Below are positions 1 through 5,483 of a stretch of 6,096 bases of DNA, one piece after another; within the stretch, counting starts at the first letter, position 1; every line of letters begins with the position of its first letter. Origin of the DNA: a bacterium (GTDB lineage Bacteria > SZUA-79 > Acidulodesulfobacterales > Acidulodesulfobacteraceae); NCBI GenBank assembly GCA_021813595.1, contig JAKAKF010000233.1:1-6096 (forward strand). The letters are read 5' to 3'. The translations under genes were made by a program, and so were the position numbers. Under the pieces are notes generated by a model. That model was not told the DNA's origin. It saw nothing but the letters and a program-made list of their open reading frames with translations, and did no database searches.

Positions 1-127
1 AGTGCAGGGATATAGATTCTCTCGCCGCAATATCTTTTAAACTTATAGGGACGGAGTTATCGTCCGAATTATATGATAAATCTATTAACGCCCTTACGGC
101 GTATTGTCCTTTAGAAGAAAGTTTCAT
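1..127 (-). CDS. Rrf2-family transcriptional regulator, N-terminal part (cut by window edge)
   Basis: Reading the minus strand from the ATG at 127-125 gives 42 residues up to the window edge. They begin MKLSSKGQYAVRALIDLS and continue through SLKDIAARESISL. This is the signature N-terminus of Rrf2 proteins (IscR, CymR, NsrR, RsrR): the first helix and start of the winged helix-turn-helix that binds DNA. The cysteine ligands and effector region lie outside the window, so IscR-like (Fe-S sensing) and CymR-like (cysteine metabolism) cannot be separated. The gene follows cysE by 21 bp on the same strand and is very probably co-transcribed with it, which favours a role in sulfur or Fe-S homeostasis. 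No convincing Shine-Dalgarno precedes the ATG, so translation may depend on cysE. Family assignment is secure; the subfamily is open. Confidence 0.88.
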   Translation of the reverse strand, partial: MKLSSKGQYAVRALIDLSYNSDDNSVPISLKDIAARESISLH

Positions 128-148
128 ATTTTAATTGAGTTTTATAAT

Positions 149-805
149 TTATTTCTTATTTTGACTGGATTCGATTTCCCTAATTCTATTCTCAAGTTCC
201 GATATTTTCGATTTTAAAAGGGAAATTTCATAAAAAGCCGGGTCGAATAGCCTGTTATGCTCAAGATCTATATTGTCGTGAACCTCGGACTCGTCCCTTT
301 TTGCGGATTTTGCGGGTATTCCGACTACGGTTGAATGTGCAGGAACGGCATTTACCACTACGGAATTTGCACCTATTTTAGAATCGTGTTCTATCGTCAA
401 AGGCCCGAGTATTTTTGCTCCGGTTCCTATTATAACCCTGTCTCCTATAGTAGGATGCCTTTTTTCTTTTTTCCAGCTTGTTCCGCCAAGGGTAACTCCG
501 TGATAAATAGTAACGTCGTCGCCTATTTCGGCGGTTTCGCCTATCACGACCCCCATGCCGTGGTCTATAAAAAACCTTCTTCCGATTTTTGCTCCGGGAT
601 GAATTTCAATCCCGGTCAAAAACCTGCCGGCCTGCGAAACGAGCCTCGCAAAGAGCTTGCACTTATGTTCCCATAGAAAACGGGAAATCTTATGTATATA
701 AACGGCGTGCAGGCCCGGGTAGCATGTAATAACTTCCAGAGCGTTTCTTGCCGCAGGGTCTCTTTCGTAAACCGAATTTATATCTTCCTTTAAAGTCTTA
801 AACAT
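149..805 (-). CDS. cysE: Serine O-acetyltransferase (short form)
   Basis: This enzyme transfers acetyl from acetyl-CoA to L-serine, giving O-acetylserine, the acceptor for sulfide in cysteine synthesis; it is cytoplasmic. The 218-residue protein is the short bacterial type, lacking most of the N-terminal extension of E. coli CysE. A small helical domain (about 1-62, with RDPAAR at 15-20) precedes a left-handed beta-helix of hexapeptide repeats (about 63-165: [36 protein letters not shown]). By recall of E. coli CysE, the catalytic His is H82 in DHGMG and the second active-site His is H117 in KRHP. The acetyl-CoA region [13 protein letters not shown] is present. The tail (about 193-213) is a predicted short coiled coil rather than the longer inhibitory tail of enteric CysE, so feedback control by cysteine may differ (inference). 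The ATG at 805 has no clear Shine-Dalgarno. An Rrf2-family gene follows in the same operon. Confidence 0.95.
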   Translation of the reverse strand: MFKTLKEDINSVYERDPAARNALEVITCYPGLHAVYIHKISRFLWEHKCKLFARLVSQAGRFLTGIEIHPGAKIGRRFFIDHGMGVVIGETAEIGDDVTIYHGVTLGGTSWKKEKRHPTIGDRVIIGTGAKILGPLTIEHDSKIGANSVVVNAVPAHSTVVGIPAKSAKRDESEVHDNIDLEHNRLFDPAFYEISLLKSKISELENRIREIESSQNKK

Positions 806-836
806 CCAAAATAATATTTTAACACGGTGAAAAATA

Positions 837-865
837 ATTATATATGTTATTAATAATATAACAGA
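837..865 (-). promoter_or_regulatory. Candidate cysE promoter with overlapping dyad
   Basis: On the minus strand a perfect TATAAT lies at 842-837, which would place transcription start near 830, about 25 nt before the cysE ATG. The -35 position is poor (TTTCTG/TCTGTT-like at about 867-860). An inverted repeat TGTTAT-n7-ATAACA (845-863) fills the space just upstream of the -10, where a repressor would block polymerase. The downstream Rrf2-family regulator is an obvious candidate ligand, but that is inference. AT-rich DNA gives such matches by chance, so confidence is low. Confidence 0.3.
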
Positions 866-1010
866 AATACAAATAATTTAAAAGCCCGGTCCCCATTTCG
901 TATAACTTTTGAAATCTCAGTTTGCAAACAATATATAAATACGGCATGAACGGCTGTCTCCGCGATGAGGCGTTTGCGGCAGATAATTTTTTAAATTTTT
1001 AATATTTAGT

Positions 1011-1041
1011 TTATAATTTATTTAAAAAACATGTATATAAT
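1011..1041 (+). promoter_or_regulatory. Candidate promoter of the Spy/CpxP-like gene
   Basis: A perfect -10 hexamer TATAAT is at 1036-1041. The best -35 is only TTATAA at 1011-1016, with a long 19-bp spacer, so an activator would be expected if this is the real promoter. The implied leader is about 64 nt and ends in a strong Shine-Dalgarno (AAGGAG, 1100-1105) six bases before the ATG at 1112. Many near-matches exist in this AT-rich stretch. Confidence 0.3.
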
Positions 1042-1111
1042 AAAATAATACAAGTCAGGATAAAATATTCCGGATGAGTTTATTAAAATTAAAATTATTA
1101 AGGAGACAATC

Positions 1112-1591
1112 ATGAAAGCGTTTATTAAGGGACTTAGGCCTCACCAAAAGCACGTCATGCTTTTTGTATTTTTAGCATTAATATTATCTTTTCTGGCGTT
1201 TAGCCGTACATCTTACGGCTTTAACGGAATGCGCAAACAAATGCATAATTGCATGCATATGAAATCGGGGAAATTTTTTAGGCTGGCTAAAGAATTGCAT
1301 CTTTCTAAATTTCAGATGAGAAAACTGCGGAAATTAAACCGTATAAATTTTAAAAAGATGATGAAAGGAAGAAAAATGATGAAATCTCCGATGATTGAGG
1401 CTATAAAAAACGGTTCTTTTAATAAAGCCGTTTTTGAATCCACCGCCTTAGGAAACATGAAATTAATGCTTAAAATGAGAGCGTCAAGAATGGAAAATTT
1501 TTATAATATATTGACGCCTAAACAAAGAAAAGAGTTTCTTATAATCTTAAATATCAAAAAAGGCGACTGGAGATGGAATAACGGCAGATAG
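1112..1591 (+). CDS. Spy/CpxP-like periplasmic protein, Met-rich and strongly basic
   Basis: This 159-residue exported protein has a hydrophobic signal segment at about 15-30 and a plausible signal peptidase cut near TSYG/FNG (33-38). The rest is helical and carries two motifs of the Spy/CpxP (LTXXQ) family: LHLSKFQMRKLRKL (62-75) and LTPKQRKEF (134-142). Family members are periplasmic chaperone-like proteins that cradle unfolded clients; CpxP also inhibits the kinase CpxA. This version is extreme in composition: residues 37-159 hold about 31 Lys/Arg against 6 Asp/Glu, and 14 Met, including MHNCMHM (44-50), a possible soft-metal site (inference). A strong Shine-Dalgarno, AAGGAG at 1100-1105, supports the ATG. 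A two-component system follows on the same strand, as cpxP neighbours cpxRA, so it probably modulates or is controlled by that system. Family call is good; the exact role is inferred. Confidence 0.8.
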   Translation: MKAFIKGLRPHQKHVMLFVFLALILSFLAFSRTSYGFNGMRKQMHNCMHMKSGKFFRLAKELHLSKFQMRKLRKLNRINFKKMMKGRKMMKSPMIEAIKNGSFNKAVFESTALGNMKLMLKMRASRMENFYNILTPKQRKEFLIILNIKKGDWRWNNGR

Positions 1592-1596
1592 AAACA

Positions 1597-1650
1597 AGGC
1601 AGTTTTCTATACTATTATAACAGTCTGCACTGAGGATTTTAAAACTGTTT
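1597..1650 (+). ncRNA. Structured 3' UTR, candidate small RNA segment
   Basis: Just after the Spy/CpxP-like stop codon, an RNA stem of about 10 bp can form between 1597-1606 (core CAGTTTT) and 1641-1650 (core AAAACTG), two of the pairs being G-U. Inside its loop, CAGT-CTGC-ACTG (1621-1632) can make a minor 4-bp hairpin. The strong terminator at 1663-1695 follows. Together this is a compact structured tail of about 100 nt with an intrinsic terminator. That is the form of 3' UTR-derived small RNAs such as enteric CpxQ, which is cut from cpxP mRNA. Expression and processing are inferred only. Confidence 0.3.
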
Positions 1651-1662
1651 GCAGTTAGGATT
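1620..1662 (+). repeat. Imperfect 19-bp direct repeat, 24-bp period
   Basis: Copies at 1620-1638 and 1644-1662 match at 15 of 19 positions and share TGCA followed by AGGATT. They sit between the Spy/CpxP-like stop and the terminator. Possible meanings are a paired binding site for a dimeric regulator, such as the adjacent OmpR-type protein, a duplicated RNA motif, or a chance local duplication. The 24-bp spacing is slightly over two helical turns. Confidence 0.4.
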
Positions 1663-1695
1663 AAGACGCCGCGGGGTGACTACGCGGCGTCTTTT
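1663..1695 (+). terminator. Intrinsic terminator after the Spy/CpxP-like gene
   Basis: AAGACGCCGCG (1663-1673) pairs perfectly with CGCGGCGTCTT (1683-1693): an 11-bp, mostly GC stem with a 9-nt loop, running into a T tract (1692-1695). It stands out sharply from the AT-rich surroundings. It lies 72 bp after the stop codon at 1591 and 32 bp before the response-regulator start, so it would uncouple the Spy/CpxP-like mRNA from the kinase operon or act as a partial attenuator between them. Confidence 0.9.
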
Positions 1696-1727
1696 ATAAG
1701 AAGACATTTTTAAATTAAATAATTTTT

Positions 1728-2402
1728 ATGCTCATGATAAAAATAATAATGATAGAAGACGATGAAGAAATAGCCTCCCTGCTTAAAGAATATCTTCTTA
1801 AATTCAATATGGAAATTGTTAATTTTAAGGATGCGGCAACCGGGATAGAAGCGCTTAAAAAATACTATTTCGATATTTTAATCTTAGACCTTACTCTGCC
1901 TGATATGGACGGATTGGAAGTCTGCAAAATTGTTTCGACGGCATCCGATATGCCGATAATAATATCTTCGGCAAGAAATGACGACACCGATATAGTTTCA
2001 GGGCTTGAACTCGGCGCCGACGATTATGTGGCAAAGCCTTATAATCCGCGGGAGCTTGTAGCAAGGATAAGGTCCGTTATTAGAAGGAACGATAAAAAAT
2101 CGGCGGAAATTATCGCTAAAGTTTTTGATGTCGATGAATCGGCTATGACCGTAAAAAAAGAAGGGGTTGTTTTAGACCTGACATCTGCCGAATACGAGCT
2201 GTTTACTATGCTGTTTAAAAATAAGGGAAGGGTTGTATCGAGAGATTATATCCTTGAAAATTCAAAAACGATGAATCTGGAAAGCATAGACAGAAGCGTC
2301 GATGTAATAATCGGAAGGCTAAGAAAAAAAATTTCCGACGACCCCAAAAATCCAAAATATATAAAATCTATCAGAGGCTTCGGATATAAATTCGATGAAT
2401 AG
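1728..2402 (+). CDS. OmpR/PhoB-type response regulator
   Basis: This 224-residue DNA-binding regulator is activated by phosphorylation from the kinase encoded next. The receiver domain (about 4-118) has the acidic pocket D11/D12 in IEDDEE, the phospho-acceptor D54 in LILDLTLPDMDG, the switch Ser S81 (SSAR) and K103 in VAKPYNP, so all catalytic positions are present. The C-terminal winged helix (about 128-222) shows LTSAEYELF, VVSRDYIL, the recognition-helix segment RSVDVIIGRLRKK and the closing RGFGYKF. The start may be the ATG at 1728 or, giving the more usual MIKIIMIEDD beginning, the ATG at 1734; neither has a visible Shine-Dalgarno. Only 32 bp separate it from the upstream terminator, leaving little room for its own promoter, so read-through or a promoter inside the terminator region is likely. 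It overlaps the kinase gene by 8 bp. The target genes are unknown; the Spy/CpxP-like and downstream secreted-protein genes are natural candidates. Confidence 0.95.
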   Translation: MLMIKIIMIEDDEEIASLLKEYLLKFNMEIVNFKDAATGIEALKKYYFDILILDLTLPDMDGLEVCKIVSTASDMPIIISSARNDDTDIVSGLELGADDYVAKPYNPRELVARIRSVIRRNDKKSAEIIAKVFDVDESAMTVKKEGVVLDLTSAEYELFTMLFKNKGRVVSRDYILENSKTMNLESIDRSVDVIIGRLRKKISDDPKNPKYIKSIRGFGYKFDE

Positions 2403-3618
2403 GCATTCGGTTTTATTTAAAATAAATATCGTTTTTATTATAATCTTTACGATACTGCTGTCATTTTTTATTTTAGTGCGCAGGGCAATCAACCGCACGG
2501 AAATGTTTCATTTTATAAGGCAGACGGTGTTTCTGGCAAAGACGGGCGCAATACGGGAAAATAAATCAAACAGCATCATTCCGGTAAAAAGCCGGAAAAC
2601 CGAGGATGTAATTTTAAAAACAGGCACGGTAGTCTTTAAGAAAAGAATGCCGAAGCTAAGATACTATATAGAATTATTGAAGTTTAACGGAGGCGAATAC
2701 TTATATTTGCAGTCAAAAAGCGGAAATATTTTAGTGAAAAGAAACGAAAGCGCCAATCCGCAGAGAATTTTGCTTTTTGTCTGGGCAGGGCTAAATCTTA
2801 TACTTGTTTTCTTATATATCGGCATATACCGGTCGATACTGCCGCTGAGTAAGTTCAGGGAAAAAATGGAAGAATTTAAAAAGGGGAATATGAATATCGA
2901 TTTAGAGGAATATGTAAAAAGGAAAGACGAAATTGGATATATAGCAAGAGAACTTAAAGATGCCGTTAATAATATTAAAAGAAATTTAAACGCCAGAGTA
3001 TGGTTTATAAGAAATATCGCCCATGAACTTAAAACTCCTATAACCAAAGGAAAGATAGCGCTTGAGCTTTTAGAAAACGAAAAAGCCGATAAGAAAAAAA
3101 TATTTTCGAACATATTCGCAAGACTTGAATTGCTCATAAATGAACTTTTTGCTGCGGAAAAAATAGCAATTGCCGGCGTAAAACTTAATATGTCCCCGTG
3201 CAGTTTAGACGATATAATAGGCAAAGCCGAGACGCTTCTTTTTACCGATAATTTAGATTCTAAAGTCGGTTTGACCGCCGACAGAGATTACATAATCAGA
3301 GGCGATTCCGAAATGCTTGTTATAGCGGTTAAGAACCTGCTCGACAACGGAATTAAATTCAGCGGCGATAAAAGCGTGGCCGTTAAAATAGAAAAAGGCA
3401 TATTGACTTTTGCTAATAGCGGAAATAAGCCGTCAATATCCGAGGATCTTATTTTTGAACCGTTTTTAAAAGACCAATCCGTAAAAAATAAAGACGGTTT
3501 CGGTCTCGGCTTATATATAACAAAACAAATACTTGAGAAGCACGGTCTCGGTATAATATACTGTTATAAAGAAGGTAAAAATATATTTTCTATAGACATA
3601 AACTCTTTACTGATATAA
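2395..3618 (+). CDS. Sensor histidine kinase (ArsS/CpxA-like)
   Basis: This 407-residue inner-membrane kinase should phosphorylate the overlapping regulator. TM1 is at about 8-28 and TM2 at about 124-146, framing a ~95-residue basic periplasmic sensor (about 29-123) that I do not recognise as a known domain. HAMP follows (about 147-200), then the dimerisation helices with H-box FIRNIAHELKTPI (phospho-acceptor H210). The ATPase domain has the N-box NLLDN (314-318), F-box FEPF (354-357) and G2 box GFGLGLYI (368-375). The G1 box is unusual: FANSGN (339-344), with Asn-Ser where DxG is canonical. The pattern ELKTPITKGKIALELLE recalls ArsS-like acid-responsive kinases of Epsilonproteobacteria; this is from memory, not an alignment. 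The ATG lies inside the last codons of the regulator gene (ATGAATAG), implying translational coupling. The Spy/CpxP-like neighbour suggests a CpxP-CpxA type arrangement; the signal is unknown. Confidence 0.93.
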   Translation: MNRHSVLFKINIVFIIIFTILLSFFILVRRAINRTEMFHFIRQTVFLAKTGAIRENKSNSIIPVKSRKTEDVILKTGTVVFKKRMPKLRYYIELLKFNGGEYLYLQSKSGNILVKRNESANPQRILLFVWAGLNLILVFLYIGIYRSILPLSKFREKMEEFKKGNMNIDLEEYVKRKDEIGYIARELKDAVNNIKRNLNARVWFIRNIAHELKTPITKGKIALELLENEKADKKKIFSNIFARLELLINELFAAEKIAIAGVKLNMSPCSLDDIIGKAETLLFTDNLDSKVGLTADRDYIIRGDSEMLVIAVKNLLDNGIKFSGDKSVAVKIEKGILTFANSGNKPSISEDLIFEPFLKDQSVKNKDGFGLGLYITKQILEKHGLGIIYCYKEGKNIFSIDINSLLI

Positions 3619-3767
3619 AAGTTTATATTTATTAATTTTATTTAGAGGTAAAAAAGATGAAAAAATTTGTTGATATTTTACTTAAGAGCCTTATGTTTAT
3701 TCTATTTGCATCATCGATTATTATTGCGTTATGTTATAGCGGCAAATCCTACGCCGCTAACAATTCG

Positions 3768-4022
3768 ACTACCGTATTTGTGTATCCTAAAGGAAATGTA
3801 TCCGCCAATATTATAAACATATTAAAGGTAAACGGATACATAATAGTAACGTCTCCGCAAAATGCAAATTACGTCATAAATTACGGACAGATTAATAAGC
3901 CGGGCAAGGAAACGACTTTACTTGTAGTTCCGAACTGAAATATATCGAGCAATATTTTAAGCGTATTGCAATCAAACGGCTACAACGTTGTTGTAATACC
4001 TTCCCAGAATGCGGCTGAATAT
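3768..4022 (+). repeat. Two-copy protein module, 48-residue period
   Basis: Copy 1 (3768-3872) and copy 2 (3912-4022) encode related segments. They share TT at the start, a hydrophobic strand, Pro, N(V/I)S, an amphipathic helix (NIINIL / NILSVL), NGY, a Val/Ile-rich strand, then QNA and a final Tyr. Copy 2 carries two extra residues before its final Tyr. The strand-helix-strand pattern resembles small periplasmic modules in which a helix is followed by GY, a strand and a PxxAxY turn. No family name can be given with confidence. The alignment is what identifies the TGA at 3936 as a lesion. Confidence 0.7.
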
Positions 4023-4079
4023 CCCGCCGCTACATCTCCTCAGCCGGTTGTCGTTCCCGAACCTTATCCTTATCAGGTT

Positions 4080-4102
4080 CCGTATCCGTATCGTATCCGT
4101 AT
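4080..4102 (+). repeat. CCGTAT hexamer array with one base missing
   Basis: The array reads CCGTAT, CCGTAT, CGTAT, CCGTAT. The third unit lacks one C, which moves the reading frame of the secreted-protein gene. Adding the C back gives alternating Pro-Tyr residues that continue smoothly into YYAYPYPDYLVPG. Whole-unit slippage would be in frame (6 bp), so the array is not itself an on/off switch; the single-base loss is what breaks the gene. Confidence 0.8.
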
Positions 4103-4282
4103 TACGCCTACCCTTATCCTGATTATTTGGTTCCCGGCATTTTAGGCAGAGTTATTATAGGAGGCTTTTTATACCGTGGCTGGGGAGGTTTCAGAGGGAG
4201 AGACGGTTTCGCATTTCACGGCAGACGATAAAATGACGATGAAATACAAAATTACCTGAAACATTTACTTGCAGTCGATTAA

Positions 4283-5392
4283 TCAATAATATAATATTCT
4301 TTTCAAAGGGCTTAAAAATTTGTGAAATTTGCGCAGAGCTTTTCCGGCTATTAGTGGAAGATTGCTTATTTTAAGAGCTTTGTTTATCAATATCTCGACG
4401 TCGGCAGGATAATCGTTATAGCGGCTATATTTATTAATTTGCCGTGTTTCAGGCAGGGCGCAGTATTCATTATAATTTGACAGAGCTAAACCATAATTAT
4501 TATCGAGGCGGACATTGAACCGCCTAAATTTTTCAATAAACGGTTGCGTTTCTATTCGGCATAAGTAAGGCGCAACCTGATATTCAACAGAAGGAGGAAT
4601 CGGCCAGCTTATAATATGATTTCTGCCGATTTGCTTCAGTTTGTCGGTTATTTCCATTGTTGATGCCGTCTTGTTGTAATATTCTAAAGCGACAGACTTT
4701 ATTAGCGGCAAGGTTTTATTTATTAAATTAGCACGTTTAACCGGTCTTGGATTTGAGTATAAGCCGCACAAACCGACCGCCTTAAAAAATGCCGGCTCTT
4801 CCGGATATACATATTGCGTGCAGCGTATGTTTTTTTCGCCGAATACTTCCGCAAACCCCTTTATTATATCCTCATATATAAATGAAAATATTTCTAAATT
4901 TTCCGTACGGTTATAAATAAATTTACCGGAATCTAAAATTTCTTCCGCATATTCTTAAAAAGTTATATCCAGTCAGTATTTGAGCAGTTCCCTGTATAGT
5001 TTTTCCATATACGAAATCTGATTCCTTAAGAATATTATTACTTCCGTGATATAGCCATACCGCTCAAAACAATTATTTAAAATTCGGAGCTTATCGGGTT
5101 TAGAATATAAGCACTGCAAACTTTCCGAACTGATTATTACGGTAGGAAAATTAGTTTTTTTTATCTCTGCGCAGAGGTCTTCAAGCGTGCCGTATTTCTT
5201 TTTAAAAGTCTTAGTATCATTGTTCAGCTGAGCTTCAATATTGTGGTGTCCGCCAAATTTGCCTAATCTTCCGGCACAAGGATATAGCACTCCGTTGTCC
5301 TTAAGATATTTATCGTTAATGGAAAGCGTACTCTGTAAAGCCGTAGTACCGGTTTTATGGGTTCCGATATGCAGGATTATTTTCTTTTTCAT
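4283..5392 (-). pseudogene. Sulfotransferase-family protein, interrupted by two stop codons
   Basis: From the ATG at 5392 to TGA at 4283-4285 the minus strand reads in one frame for 370 codons including the terminal stop, a normal size for a bacterial sulfotransferase. It is interrupted by TGA at 4975-4973 and TAA at 4957-4955. The N-terminal part has the PAPS-binding loop HIGTHKTGTTALQ (8-20), the strand VIISSESL (85-92) and a 3'-phosphate-type segment FLRNQISYMEKLY (121-133). The part after the stops continues naturally: EYAEEILDSGKFIYNR, then FIYEDIIKGFAEVFGEKNI. Family members usually show a Gly and an acidic residue in this hinge (LLKY-G-LDITF-E-EYAEEIL), so GGA-to-TGA and GAA-to-TAA are likely single-base lesions. 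Sulfotransferases of this kind sulfate cell-surface glycans or small molecules; the acceptor is unknown. The ATG lacks a clear Shine-Dalgarno. The gene follows the permease by 91 bp and converges on the secreted-protein pseudogene. Confidence 0.78.
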
Positions 5393-5394
5393 GA

Positions 5395-5431
5395 TTTTAT
5401 AATATTTAATTTATATTTTTATATTATAAAA
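5395..5431 (-). promoter_or_regulatory. AT-only inverted repeat with TATAAT, before the sulfotransferase gene
   Basis: TTTTATAATAT (5395-5405) and ATATTATAAAA (5421-5431) are perfect 11-bp inverted arms around a 15-nt spacer, only 2 bp from the sulfotransferase ATG. Because the arms are complementary, each also reads TATAAT: at 5428-5423 on the minus strand, and as a second -10-like box on the plus strand. The minus-strand copy could be the sulfotransferase -10, though no good -35 is visible. In RNA the stem would be weak and AT-only, with no T tract following on either strand, so it is not a convincing terminator of the permease gene. An operator, or chance in AT-rich DNA, remains possible. 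Confidence 0.35.
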
Positions 5432-5483
5432 CCGTAATTTAAACTGAATATTAATAGACTACAAATGAAGCAATAAGATAATA

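Larger units (their letters stand above)
806..1111. other. Intergenic region between divergent cysE and the Spy/CpxP-like gene
   Basis: These 306 bp separate two divergent transcription units and hold no credible ORF, tRNA or known riboswitch that I can recognise. Visible elements are the candidate cysE promoter and dyad (837-865), a perfect 10-bp palindrome GTTTGCAAAC (920-929), a GC-richer island (about 935-985) with a bulged self-complementarity (CTG-TCT-CCGC against GCGGCAG), and a very AT-rich stretch (about 985-1050) with a TATAAT facing the Spy/CpxP-like gene. The AT-rich stretch could host the binding site of an OmpR-type regulator, but no clean direct repeat can be defended by eye. 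Confidence 0.5.
3657..4231 (+). pseudogene. Secreted two-module, Pro-Tyr-rich protein, broken by TGA and a frameshift
   Basis: An AGAGGT Shine-Dalgarno (3644-3649) precedes the ATG at 3657, 38 bp after the kinase. The first 93 residues have a signal peptide (hydrophobic about 8-27, likely cut after SYA at 31-33; Cys26 is a less likely lipoprotein site). A module follows (38-72: TTVFVYPKGNVS...LKVNGYIIVTSPQNANY). TGA at 3936-3938 ends that frame, but the same frame continues with a second copy 48 residues on (86-122: TTLLVVPN-stop-NISS...LQSNGYNVVVIPSQNAAEY). The stop sits exactly opposite Gly46 of copy 1, so GGA-to-TGA is likely. After the Pro-Tyr linker the frame shifts at a CCGTAT array (4080-4102) missing one C. 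Correcting both gives 191 residues ending in a Gly/Arg-rich tail (LVPGILGRVIIGGFLYRGWGG) and TAA at 4229-4231. Function is unrecognised; it looks like an envelope protein and perhaps a target of the adjacent two-component system. A recent pseudogene, or two sequencing errors, fit equally well. Confidence 0.75.

Noticed and set aside
335..676. Plus-strand open frame of 113 codons inside cysE
   Set aside because: It is antisense to a fully conserved cysE; its translation is low-complexity, with no family motif and no ribosome site.
2664..3224. Minus-strand open frame of 186 codons inside the histidine kinase
   Set aside because: It is the antisense shadow of the kinase TM2, HAMP and dimerisation regions; the Ser/Phe/Ile-rich translation reflects AT-rich codons read backwards.
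3936..3938. Selenocysteine at the in-frame TGA
   Set aside because: The internal repeat predicts Gly, not Cys/Sec, at this position, and no convincing SECIS-like hairpin is visible right after the codon.
4283..4771. Stand-alone 162-residue protein starting at TTG 4771
   Set aside because: The same frame continues upstream with sulfotransferase-like sequence to the TAA at 4955 and beyond; the TTG is an internal Leu codon of a broken gene.
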